Origin: Chitinimonas arctica
Lineage (GTDB): Bacteria > Pseudomonadota > Gammaproteobacteria > Burkholderiales > Chitinimonadaceae
Assembly (NCBI RefSeq): GCF_007431345.1
Contig: NZ_CP041730.1
Location: 3,596,001-3,660,000 of the forward strand
Reading direction: 5' to 3'
DNA: 64,000 nt
In this document: piece by piece, positions 41,777 through 49,440 of the stretch
Layout of the letters: the number at the start of each line of letters is the position of its first letter
Numbering within the stretch: the first letter of the stretch is position 1
Notes under the pieces: model-generated
Databases searched by the model: none
The model's input: only the letters and a program-made list of their open reading frames with translations
Told to the model about the DNA's origin: nothing
Translations under genes and position numbers: made by a program

Positions 41777-42544
41777 TTATTTCGGCTGCATACGTAGCGC
41801 GCCGTCCAGGCGGATCACCTCGCCATTGAGCATGGCATTGCCGACAATGGCGGCGACCAGCTGGGCATATTCATCCGGCTCGCCCATGCGGGAGGGGAAG
41901 GGCACGTTGGCACCGAGGCTATGTTGTACTTCCTCAGGCAGGCTGGCCATCATGGGCGTCTTGAAGATGCCGGGCGCGATGGTCATGACGCGGATGCCGA
42001 AGCGAGCCAATTCACGCGCCGCGGGCAAGGTCATGCCGGCGATGGCGGCCTTGGAGGCGGCATAGGCGCATTGGCCGATCTGGCCGTCAAAGGCGGCGAC
42101 TGAGGCGGTGTTGATGATGACGCCACGTTCTCCGCCGGCATTGGGCGTTTGCGTGCTCATCAACTCGGCGGCCAGGCGCAGCAGATTGAAGCTACCGACC
42201 AGGTTGACGTCGATCACCCGGCGGAACGCATCCAGGGCGTGGGCGCCTTCGCGGCCGACCACTTTTTCGCCATGTACGATACCGGCGCAGTTCACCAGCA
42301 CGTCGAGGCGGCCAAAGCGCGACTTGGCCAAGGCGATGGCGGCGCGGCAGGCTGCTTCGTCACCGACATCGGCGGCGGCGAACGCGGCCCGCTCGCCTAG
42401 TTCCGCAGCCAGGGCGTTCCCGGCTTCGGCATTGCGATCGACCATGACCACCTTGGCGCCGCTGGCCACCGCCATGCGTGCTACGGCCGCGCCCAGTCCA
42501 GAGGCGCCGCCGCTGACGAGAAATACACTTTCCTTGATTTGCAT
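41777..42544 (-). CDS. SDR-family 3-hydroxyacyl-CoA dehydrogenase (type II, HSD10-like)
   Basis: A 255-residue SDR: NAD motif VSGGASGLGAAVARM, NCAGI, Ser in NTASVAAFDGQ, and catalytic YAASKAA; APGIFKTPMMASLPEEVQ is a signature block of 3-hydroxy-2-methylbutyryl-CoA dehydrogenase / HSD10 enzymes of isoleucine and fatty-acid breakdown. ATG 42544 gives the proper N-terminus. A LiuR-like palindrome lies 107 bases upstream, which fits control by a branched-chain amino acid degradation regulator. Confidence 0.9.
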   Translation of the reverse strand: MQIKESVFLVSGGASGLGAAVARMAVASGAKVVMVDRNAEAGNALAAELGERAAFAAADVGDEAACRAAIALAKSRFGRLDVLVNCAGIVHGEKVVGREGAHALDAFRRVIDVNLVGSFNLLRLAAELMSTQTPNAGGERGVIINTASVAAFDGQIGQCAYAASKAAIAGMTLPAARELARFGIRVMTIAPGIFKTPMMASLPEEVQHSLGANVPFPSRMGEPDEYAQLVAAIVGNAMLNGEVIRLDGALRMQPK

Positions 42545-42650
42545 CTTGCTTGTCTCCTTGTTGGAATGGTTTGAATTTGCAATGGGCAAGGCCTTGGCCC
42601 TGCTTTTCGGCCGGTTTCTCGAATTTCGGCAATATAGAGCATCCGGCTTC

Positions 42651-42668
42651 ATTTACGTTGACGTAAAT
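42651..42668. promoter_or_regulatory. LiuR-like operator palindrome
   Basis: ATTTACGT-TG-ACGTAAAT, a perfect 8-bp inverted repeat with 2-bp spacer. It resembles the reported TTTACGT..ACGTAAA sites of the MerR-type regulator LiuR, which controls branched-chain amino acid and acyl-CoA breakdown. Placement between the SDR and the divergent PhnD-like gene. Confidence 0.6.
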
Positions 42669-42778
42669 GGAAGTGGTGCGGCCTGGCGCTGCTATCTTAC
42701 TAATTAATAAGGGATACCCACAGATTACACGAAGCTGACATTGCCGCAGAATCGCGCCCTTTGCTTAGGAATATCCCA

Positions 42779-43621
42779 ATGGAATGGAGCAAGCAGGCGC
42801 GCAATCTGGTCGCCGTCCTACTCGGTGGCGTGGTCATGGCCGCGCCGGTTCAAGCTGCCGAAAAGGCACCACTGTGCATGGCCGTGGCTGAAGGTAGCTC
42901 GGGCCAGGCAGACCTGGCCCAGGTACGCGACCGCTATCGCGCACTGGGCGATGAAATCGGCAAGGCGCTGGAGCGGCCGGTCAAGATCCGCGTACTGAGC
43001 TTTAACGCCCTGCTCCAAACGGTCAAGCAAGGCGATTGCGAACTGGTCTACACCCGCACCAGCTATATCGCCGGCTGGGCGATCCGTGACGAACAATACA
43101 AATTGCTGGCCGCCAACGAAGGCAGCAAGCAGGTGGTATTTATCGCACCGGCCGGCAGCCAATACGCCTCCCTGCGCGATCTGCGCGGCAAGCGCGTGGC
43201 CATGCCCGATGCCCAGAGCGATCTGACCAGGGTGGCTTATGCCATGCTGCGCGATGCCGGCATGAAACCGGAAGATGTGGTGGCGCAGCCCACCAGCCAG
43301 CAGGAAGCCATTCTGTTCGGCGTGGAAAGCCAGCTCAGCGATGTCGGCGTGCTGACTTCCAACTCCAAGGCGGCCAAGGACTGGGCCAAGAAGGGCGGCG
43401 TGGTCATGGCGGTGAAGAGCCGGGTACTGCCCAACTGGTCCTTCCTGGCCGGTCCGCGCCTGAGCGCAGGCGAAGCCAAGACCTTGCAGGAAACCTTGCT
43501 GACGCTGTCGCAGAGCCCTACCGGCAAGAAAGCCTTGCAAGACGCCAGCCTGGTGGAGCTGGTCACCGCCAAGCCGGCGGACTATCTGTCGGTGGTGAAT
43601 TGGCTGGGCGGCCCGATCTGA
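42779..43621 (+). CDS. PhnD-like phosphate/phosphonate-type substrate-binding protein
   Basis: A 280-residue periplasmic binding protein: signal peptide (VAVLLGGVVMAAPVQA), then a two-lobe PhnD-like fold (PVKIRVLSFNALLQTVKQGD, LVYTRTSYIAGWAIRD, LRDLRGKRVAMPDAQSD). An AGGA box precedes ATG 42779. No ABC permease or ATPase is adjacent. PhnD-like proteins also act as sensors for two-component or diguanylate systems, so transport is not certain. Confidence 0.83.
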   Translation: MEWSKQARNLVAVLLGGVVMAAPVQAAEKAPLCMAVAEGSSGQADLAQVRDRYRALGDEIGKALERPVKIRVLSFNALLQTVKQGDCELVYTRTSYIAGWAIRDEQYKLLAANEGSKQVVFIAPAGSQYASLRDLRGKRVAMPDAQSDLTRVAYAMLRDAGMKPEDVVAQPTSQQEAILFGVESQLSDVGVLTSNSKAAKDWAKKGGVVMAVKSRVLPNWSFLAGPRLSAGEAKTLQETLLTLSQSPTGKKALQDASLVELVTAKPADYLSVVNWLGGPI

Positions 43622-43747
43622 TCGCGTTAGGGATGCACTGAAATATTGCGCGTACTCGAGCCGCAGCTCACCGCCCGGCACAGCCGTGCGTTAACGATTC
43701 GTGACATATTAACGGTCCCCTCGCTTGATTTAGCCCGACTCCCCCCG

Positions 43748-43822
43748 CCCTCGCACCCGCAAGGAGTAGGCCGTGGTTGTAAGGCGCCTTCGGCACCTAC
43801 AACCACGCACCCGCCGCGAGGG
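43748..43822. repeat. Nested palindromic element between convergent genes
   Basis: Outer arms CCCTCGC (43748-43754) and GCGAGGG (43816-43822) enclose an imperfect hairpin: GTGGTTGT (43773-43780) with ACAACCAC (43799-43806), an inner stem and a TTC loop. It may be a REP-like unit or a terminator for the convergent PhnD-like and envZ genes. No T tract follows closely. Confidence 0.6.
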
Positions 43823-43862
43823 AGCCTCGCTTCGCTCGTTGGCGCTTTTAATAAGTGTTTCC

Positions 43863-45194
43863 CTAGAGCAGGATGGCGGGGCCTTGCCGCAACGGTAGGG
43901 ATAGCGTTACCCGCAGTCCGCCAGCGTCCCGGTTGGCCAAGTGCAGCTTGCCGCCGTGCTGCTGGGCCACCCGTTCGACGATGGCCAGGCCCAGCCCGCT
44001 GCCGCCGTCGGCGCGGCGGGCGCTATCCAGGCGCTGGAAGGGTTGCAGCACGGTATCCAGCTGCTCGGCGGGGATGCCAGGGCCATGGTCGATGACGACG
44101 AAACAGAGTTGCCGGGCCTCGAGCTGGACTTCGAGACGTATCGGCTCGGCGCCATAGCGGCGGGCGTTGTCGATCAGATTGCCCAAGGCCCTGCTGAGCG
44201 CCAGCGGCCGTAGCCATGCCAAGGGCAGCTCATCGGCCAGGTCCAGTTCCACTTCACAACCGCTGCGGGCATAGCGGGCGACCAGGCTACGCGCCAGTTC
44301 GGCCGGATCGCATGCCTGCAATTCCTCGCTACCGGCCCCACGGGTGAAGTCGATGAATTGACCGAGGATACGTTCGATATCCCCGACATCTTCTATCATG
44401 CCGGCGCGCAAGGATTCGTCGTGCATCATCTCCACGCCCAGGCGCAAGCGCGCCAAGGGGGTGCGCACATCGTGCGAGATACCGGCCAGCATGACGCTGC
44501 GCTCGCGTTCATTGGCCGCCAGGTCGGCCAGCATGCGGTTGAAACTGGCGGACAGCGCCTTCAGCTCCGAAGGACCCACCTCGGGCAGGGCCTGTGGCAA
44601 CTCGCCCCGCCCCAGCTGGCCGGCAGCGGCCTGCAGTTCGCGCAAGGGCCGGTTGATGCGCCAGGCGAAAAGCGCGGCGACGGCCAGCGCGGCCAGCGTG
44701 AAGACGGCGGCACTGGCCGCCAGCGGCCAGTGCGAATCGGATTTGAATCGTCCCAGCGGAATCACCAGCCACTTCGGCTGACCCAGCATCTCGACCTTGA
44801 CCCAGAGCTGCCGCTTCGGCCGTCGCGACTCGCGCACGTCGCCCCGGCCGATCTGCCGCTGCGCCAGCGCCACGGCAATGGCGCTGGCCAATCGGCCCCG
44901 GGGAGCGGCGGCGGGGGGAGCTTGCGGACTATCCAGCGGGAGCAGATGCGGCGCATAGGGGCGGCGATTGAGCGCCAGCCACTCGGCTTGCTCGGCCGGG
45001 CTCAGGCCATCCAGCCGGTCTTCCAGATCGGCCAATACTTCGCCGACCTGCTCGGTCACCTGCGAAGCGATCATCTGCTGCCGGTTGTAGCCATACAGGG
45101 TGACGGCGAAGGCGACGCTGAAACCGAGCGCCAGCGCGGTCAGCCAGGTGAGCCGCCAAAAAATGGTTTGTGGAAACAGTCGCTGCAGCCGCAT
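43863..45194 (-). CDS. envZ: EnvZ-like sensor histidine kinase
   Basis: A 443-residue inner-membrane kinase: first helix (RLTWLTALALGFSVAFAVTLYG), periplasmic domain of about 130 residues, second helix (AVFTLAALAVAALFAW), HAMP (RPLRELQAAAGQLGRGE), phospho-acceptor His241 in SHDVRTPLARL, then ATPase boxes GNLIDNARRYG, DHGPGIP and GSGLGLAIV. It passes phosphate to the OmpR-like regulator encoded 9 bases upstream; osmotic or envelope signals are expected. Confidence 0.92.
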   Translation of the reverse strand: MRLQRLFPQTIFWRLTWLTALALGFSVAFAVTLYGYNRQQMIASQVTEQVGEVLADLEDRLDGLSPAEQAEWLALNRRPYAPHLLPLDSPQAPPAAAPRGRLASAIAVALAQRQIGRGDVRESRRPKRQLWVKVEMLGQPKWLVIPLGRFKSDSHWPLAASAAVFTLAALAVAALFAWRINRPLRELQAAAGQLGRGELPQALPEVGPSELKALSASFNRMLADLAANERERSVMLAGISHDVRTPLARLRLGVEMMHDESLRAGMIEDVGDIERILGQFIDFTRGAGSEELQACDPAELARSLVARYARSGCEVELDLADELPLAWLRPLALSRALGNLIDNARRYGAEPIRLEVQLEARQLCFVVIDHGPGIPAEQLDTVLQPFQRLDSARRADGGSGLGLAIVERVAQQHGGKLHLANRDAGGLRVTLSLPLRQGPAILL

Positions 45195-45203
45195 GGGATT
45201 TCG

Positions 45204-45932
45204 CTAGCGCTCACTGCCGTCCGGTACGAAGACATAGCCGAATCCCCATACCGTCTGCAGGTAGCGCGGCTCGGCCGAATTATCTTCGATCAGCTTTCGC
45301 AGCCGCGACACCTGCACATCGATGCTGCGGTCGAAGGCCTCATGCTCGCGCCCACGCGCCAGCTCCATCAGGCGTTCACGCGATAGCGGCGAGCGCGGGT
45401 GGGCGGCGAATACCCGTAGCAGGGCGAATTCGGCATTGGTCAGGGGAATGCTTTCGCCATTGCGCATCAGCTTGCGGTTGGCGATTTCCAGCGTGAAAGG
45501 CCCGAACTCGAAGACCTCGCCTTCGGTCAAGGGCGCGGCCAGCGCCGAAGGCTCCTTGTGCCGGCGTAGCACGGCGTTGATGCGGGCCAGCAGTTCACGT
45601 GGATTGAAGGGTTTGGGCAGATAGTCGTCCGCACCCATTTCGAGGCCGATGATGCGATCGATATCGTCGCCACGGGCGGTCAGCATGATGATGGGAATAT
45701 TGTCGCCGGTGGCGCGCAGCTTGCGGCATACCGCCAGGCCGTCCTCGCCGGGCAGCATCAGATCCAGCAGTACCAATTGCGGCCGGTTGCGTTGCAGCCT
45801 GGCTTCCAGGCGGCTGGCATCCTCGAAGGCATCGACCAGGAAACCCTGTTCGTGCAGATAGCGCTGGACCAGGTCGCGCAGGCGTGGATCATCGTCGATC
45901 AGCAGGATTTTTTTCGGTGCGGCGGTATGCAT
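45204..45932 (-). CDS. ompR: OmpR-family response regulator
   Basis: A 242-residue regulator: receiver with Asp57 in LVLLDLMLPGEDGLAVCRKL, LTARGDDIDRI and KPF, then the winged-helix output domain (FGPFTLEIANRKLM, FALLRVFAAHPRSPLSRERL, YLQTVWGFGYVFVPDG). Paired with EnvZ; likely controls porin genes such as that at 24726-25667, by analogy with enterobacteria. Confidence 0.94.
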   Translation of the reverse strand: MHTAAPKKILLIDDDPRLRDLVQRYLHEQGFLVDAFEDASRLEARLQRNRPQLVLLDLMLPGEDGLAVCRKLRATGDNIPIIMLTARGDDIDRIIGLEMGADDYLPKPFNPRELLARINAVLRRHKEPSALAAPLTEGEVFEFGPFTLEIANRKLMRNGESIPLTNAEFALLRVFAAHPRSPLSRERLMELARGREHEAFDRSIDVQVSRLRKLIEDNSAEPRYLQTVWGFGYVFVPDGSER

Positions 45933-46072
45933 GAGCGCCAGTGTAGCGATTGTCAGACAGCCCGCCAGCGACAGATGTAAATAAGCTTTGCGGCGAGGCG
46001 CGTTTGTCGCGCCCGTTTACAATTGCGGCCATCAACGCCTTCGCGCGGGCGTAAGCTTCCATCCATACCGTC

Positions 46073-46447
46073 ATGTTCTCCAAGCCAGCCATGTTCCGCG
46101 CCGTCCCCACGCTCCTGCTGACATTCGCGCTGTCCGCCGCACTGGCCGGGCCGCCGCCGCCGATGCCTAACGTGCCGCCGGCCGAGATGCACGAGCGGGC
46201 AGCCGAGCGTATGCAGCAGCGATTCCTGCATCGCGAGGCCCGTATCCGGGAGGCGGTGGAGCGCGGCGACCTGACACCGGCCGAGGCGGCCTTGCTGCGG
46301 CAACGGCTGGAAATGCACCGGCAGCGTGTGGAGTATTGGCGCCAGCGCCTGGAGCGGTCGCGGGAAGAAGAAGGGGCCACTGTCCCGCCGCCGGTAGTTG
46401 CTCCGCCGGCGCTACCGCCACGCATGGTCCAGACCCCGGCCAGTTGA
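46073..46447 (+). CDS. Small exported helical protein, function unknown
   Basis: A 124-residue protein with a signal peptide (TLLLTFALSAALA). The mature part is a helical Arg/Glu-rich stretch (ERMQQRFLHREARIREAVER, LTPAEAALLRQRLEMHRQRV) between proline-rich ends; it has the feel of CpxP/Spy-like or RcnB-like periplasmic helpers but lacks the LTxxQ motif. It is divergent from ompR, so it may belong to that regulon. ATG 46073 or 46091 are both possible starts. Confidence 0.6.
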   Translation: MFSKPAMFRAVPTLLLTFALSAALAGPPPPMPNVPPAEMHERAAERMQQRFLHREARIREAVERGDLTPAEAALLRQRLEMHRQRVEYWRQRLERSREEEGATVPPPVVAPPALPPRMVQTPAS

Positions 46448-46523
46448 GCGTTTTTTTCGGCCTTGGCAGGCGGCGGCATCACTGCACTACAATGGATTGA
46501 TCGCTTAACCTGGCCTGCTCTCC

Positions 46524-46907
46524 ATGACTGCCACCGATTCCAGGAAAACCGTGCTTATCGTCGACGACTCGCCGAGCCTGCGCCAGGTGGTGCATATCGC
46601 ACTGGTCAGCGCGGGCTATGACGTCATCGAAGCGGCCGATGGCCGAGAAGGGCTGGCCAGGCTCGATGGCCGCCGCATCCATCTGATCATTTCCGATGTC
46701 AATATGCCGAACATGGATGGCATCGCCTTTGTCCGCGCGGTCAAGCAATTGGCGGACTACCGCTTCACGCCCATCATCATGCTGACCAGCGAGGCGCAGG
46801 AGGACAAGAAGATCGAAGGCCAGATGGCGGGTGCCAAGGCCTGGGTGGTCAAGCCATTTCAGCCCGAACAGATGCTGAAGGCGGTGGCCAAGTTGATACT
46901 GCCCTAA
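46524..46907 (+). CDS. CheY-like single-domain response regulator
   Basis: A 127-residue receiver: acidic pocket LIVDDSP, phospho-acceptor Asp58 in LIISDVNMPNMDG, Thr in MLTSEAQ, Lys in VVKPFQPEQM. First gene of the chemosensory operon. It should be phosphorylated by the CheA at 47236 and either drive the flagellar motor or another output. Confidence 0.93.
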   Translation: MTATDSRKTVLIVDDSPSLRQVVHIALVSAGYDVIEAADGREGLARLDGRRIHLIISDVNMPNMDGIAFVRAVKQLADYRFTPIIMLTSEAQEDKKIEGQMAGAKAWVVKPFQPEQMLKAVAKLILP

Positions 46908-46911
46908 TGCC

Positions 46912-47235
46912 ATGGCCATCTCCGCAAGCTACCAGCAGGATTGTTGCACGCTGTGCATCGTCGGGCCGTTTACGATCTACGCTGCCGTCGAGGCCAAGGC
47001 GCGCCTGCTTCAGGAGCTGACACAGGCGCAAGAGCTGGAAGTGGACTTGTCAGGGGTGGTGGAATTCGACACCGCCGGTATTCAGCTCTTGCTCTTGCTC
47101 AAGCGCGAAGCCACCCGCCAGGGCAAGCCATTGCGCTTCAATGGCCATAGCAAGGCGGTGCTGGCCGTTATCGATCTCTACAATATGGCCGGCGTATTCG
47201 GCGATCCGGTACTGATTTCCAGCGGCGGGACATAA
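46912..47235 (+). CDS. STAS-domain protein of the chemosensory operon
   Basis: A 107-residue anti-sigma-antagonist-like STAS domain: VDLSGVVEFDTAGIQLLLLL, with the helix-start Asp-Thr-Ala where SpoIIAA proteins carry the phosphorylated Ser/Thr. It lies between the cheY-like gene and cheA, with the next gene starting directly after its stop. It may modulate the pathway as a phospho-switch; not tested. Confidence 0.87.
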   Translation: MAISASYQQDCCTLCIVGPFTIYAAVEAKARLLQELTQAQELEVDLSGVVEFDTAGIQLLLLLKREATRQGKPLRFNGHSKAVLAVIDLYNMAGVFGDPVLISSGGT

Positions 47236-49440
47236 ATGGATCTCGATGCCGCCAGACAGGTTTTCTTCGAGGAGTGCAACGAACTCCTGGCGGCCATGGA
47301 AACGGCCCTGCTGGCGGTGGAGAATTCGGCCGATGCGGAGCGTGCCGAGCATATCAATGCGATGTTCCGTGCCGCACATACCATCAAAGGATCGGCCGGG
47401 CTGTTCGGTTTGAGCGAGATCGTCGCCTTTACCCACCTGTGCGAAAGCGTATTGGACCGTTTGCGCGATGGCGAACTGGCGATCAATTCCGGCCTGATCG
47501 AGTTGCTGTTCGCCTGCCGCGACCATGTGGAAGCCTTGGTGGATGCCGTGCGGGACCGAGTGCCGGCGCCCGCCGCAGCCGTCCTGGAAGATGGACTGCG
47601 CGGCTATATGGCCAAACCGGTCGCGATTGCGCTGGGCGTGCCGCCCACGCCGCAGTGGGAGGTGGCGGGTGATGGTGACCACGTCGTGTCGTCCGACCAT
47701 TGGCATATCTCCTTGCGGTTCAGTCCGGATGTCCTGCGCAACGGCATGGAGCCCATTTCCTTTATCCGCTACCTCGCTTCGCTGGGGCGTATCGTCTATC
47801 TGACCACCTTGTACGATGCCTTGCCCGAGCCGGAGCAGATGGACCCGGAAAGCTGCTATCTGGGTTTCGAAATCGAGTTCCACGCCGGCCCGAATGTCGA
47901 CAAGCTGACGATAGAGAACGTATTCGAGTTCATCCGCGACGACAGCACGGTCCGCATCCTCCCGCCGCACGCGCATATCGCCGAGTTTATCCGCCTGATC
48001 AAGGAGAGCCCCGAGGGCATGTCCAGGCTGGGCGAAATCCTGGTTCGCGGCGGCGCCTTGACGCCGTTCGAACTGGACGAAGTATTGGGCATGCAGCGCG
48101 ACAGCCTGGAAGCGGGCGAGCACCGGCCGCTGGGCAGCCTATTGGTGGAGGAAGGGCTGGTGCCCGCCCAGGCGGTGGCGGCGGCCTTGGACAAGCAGCG
48201 CGAACACGCTGCACAAAAGACCCGCGAGCATCGGGTGGTCAGGGTCGATGCCGGCAGGCTGGATACACTGATCGACCTGGTTGGCGAACTGGTGATCTCG
48301 GGTGCGGCCGCCCAGTTGTCGGCCGGCCAAAGCGGCAACAGCGTCTTGATCGAGACCATCAGCACCCTGGGCGAATTGGTCGAGCGCATCCGCGATGAAG
48401 CACTATCGCTGCGCATGGTGCCGGTAGGCGAGATTTTCAGCCGTTTTCCCCGCGTGGTGCGCGATGCCTCGCGCGAGCTGGGCAAGGATATCCAGCTGGA
48501 GTTGGCCGGCGAGGAAACCGAGCTGGACAAGTCCATGGTGGACAGATTGAGCGATCCCTTGTTGCATCTGGTCCGCAATGCCATCGATCATGGCATCGAA
48601 GCCCGCGACGCCAGGCGCATCCGCGGCAAAGCCGATTACGGCACGGTCTGGCTCAATGCCTACCACGAGTCCGGCAGCGTGGTGATCGAGGTGGGGGACG
48701 ACGGCGGCGGCATGAACCGCGAGCGCATCCGCGCCCGCGCGGTGGAGCGTCATCTGATCGATGCGGATGAGGTGCTGACCGACCAGCAGGTCCTGCAGCT
48801 GGTGTTCGAACCGGGTTTTTCCACGGCCGAGACCGTCACCAACCTATCCGGCCGGGGCGTGGGCATGGATGTGGTCAAGCGCAATATCGAAGCCCTCAAG
48901 GGCAATATCGAGATCGACTCGACCGATGGCGAAGGTACCGTGGTGCGGCTGCGCATGCCCTTGACCCTGGCCATCATCGACGGTTTCCGCGTCAGCGTCG
49001 GCCCGGTGAGTTTCGTCATTCCGCTTGATATGGTGCTGGAATGCCTGGATCTGCCGACAGAATCGATCAGCCGCCAGCATTACCTGAATCTACGCGGTGA
49101 AGTCTTGCCTTACCTGCCCTTGCGCGAGCTGTTCGAAGTCGATGCGCCACCGGCGGCACGCCGGTCCGTAGTGGTGGTGCAGTACGGCAGCAAGCGGGCC
49201 GGTTTGGTGGTCGATAGCCTGGAAGGCGAATTGCAGGCGGTGATCAAGCCGCTGGGCCAGCTGTTTCGTGGCGTGAAAGGACTGGCCGGCTCGACCATTC
49301 TAGGCAGCGGTGCGGTGGCATTGATACTCGATGTCCCGGACCTGATCGGCCGTGCGGCTTCGGACGAGCGCCGCAAGGTCGCCCGGATCGCCGCGCGCGA
49401 AGCGCGCCGGCCCAGCATGCAGGAGGACGGCGGATCGTGA
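47236..49440 (+). CDS. cheA: Chemotaxis histidine kinase CheA with an extra MshEN-like segment
   Basis: A 734-residue CheA. HPt domain with His48 in AAHTIKGSAGLFG; a linker region; residues about 265-330 resemble two GspE/MshE N-terminal repeats (RLGEILVRGGALTPFELDEV, LGSLLVEEGLVPAQAVAAAL); then dimerisation domain (RLDTLIDLVGELVI), ATPase (LVRNAIDHGIEARD, VGDDGGGMN, NLSGRGVGMDVVK) and CheW-like C-domain. MshEN domains bind c-di-GMP or nucleotides in other proteins, and an EAL protein ends this operon. The 3' end overlaps the mcp start by 4 bases. Confidence 0.95.
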   Translation: MDLDAARQVFFEECNELLAAMETALLAVENSADAERAEHINAMFRAAHTIKGSAGLFGLSEIVAFTHLCESVLDRLRDGELAINSGLIELLFACRDHVEALVDAVRDRVPAPAAAVLEDGLRGYMAKPVAIALGVPPTPQWEVAGDGDHVVSSDHWHISLRFSPDVLRNGMEPISFIRYLASLGRIVYLTTLYDALPEPEQMDPESCYLGFEIEFHAGPNVDKLTIENVFEFIRDDSTVRILPPHAHIAEFIRLIKESPEGMSRLGEILVRGGALTPFELDEVLGMQRDSLEAGEHRPLGSLLVEEGLVPAQAVAAALDKQREHAAQKTREHRVVRVDAGRLDTLIDLVGELVISGAAAQLSAGQSGNSVLIETISTLGELVERIRDEALSLRMVPVGEIFSRFPRVVRDASRELGKDIQLELAGEETELDKSMVDRLSDPLLHLVRNAIDHGIEARDARRIRGKADYGTVWLNAYHESGSVVIEVGDDGGGMNRERIRARAVERHLIDADEVLTDQQVLQLVFEPGFSTAETVTNLSGRGVGMDVVKRNIEALKGNIEIDSTDGEGTVVRLRMPLTLAIIDGFRVSVGPVSFVIPLDMVLECLDLPTESISRQHYLNLRGEVLPYLPLRELFEVDAPPAARRSVVVVQYGSKRAGLVVDSLEGELQAVIKPLGQLFRGVKGLAGSTILGSGAVALILDVPDLIGRAASDERRKVARIAAREARRPSMQEDGGS

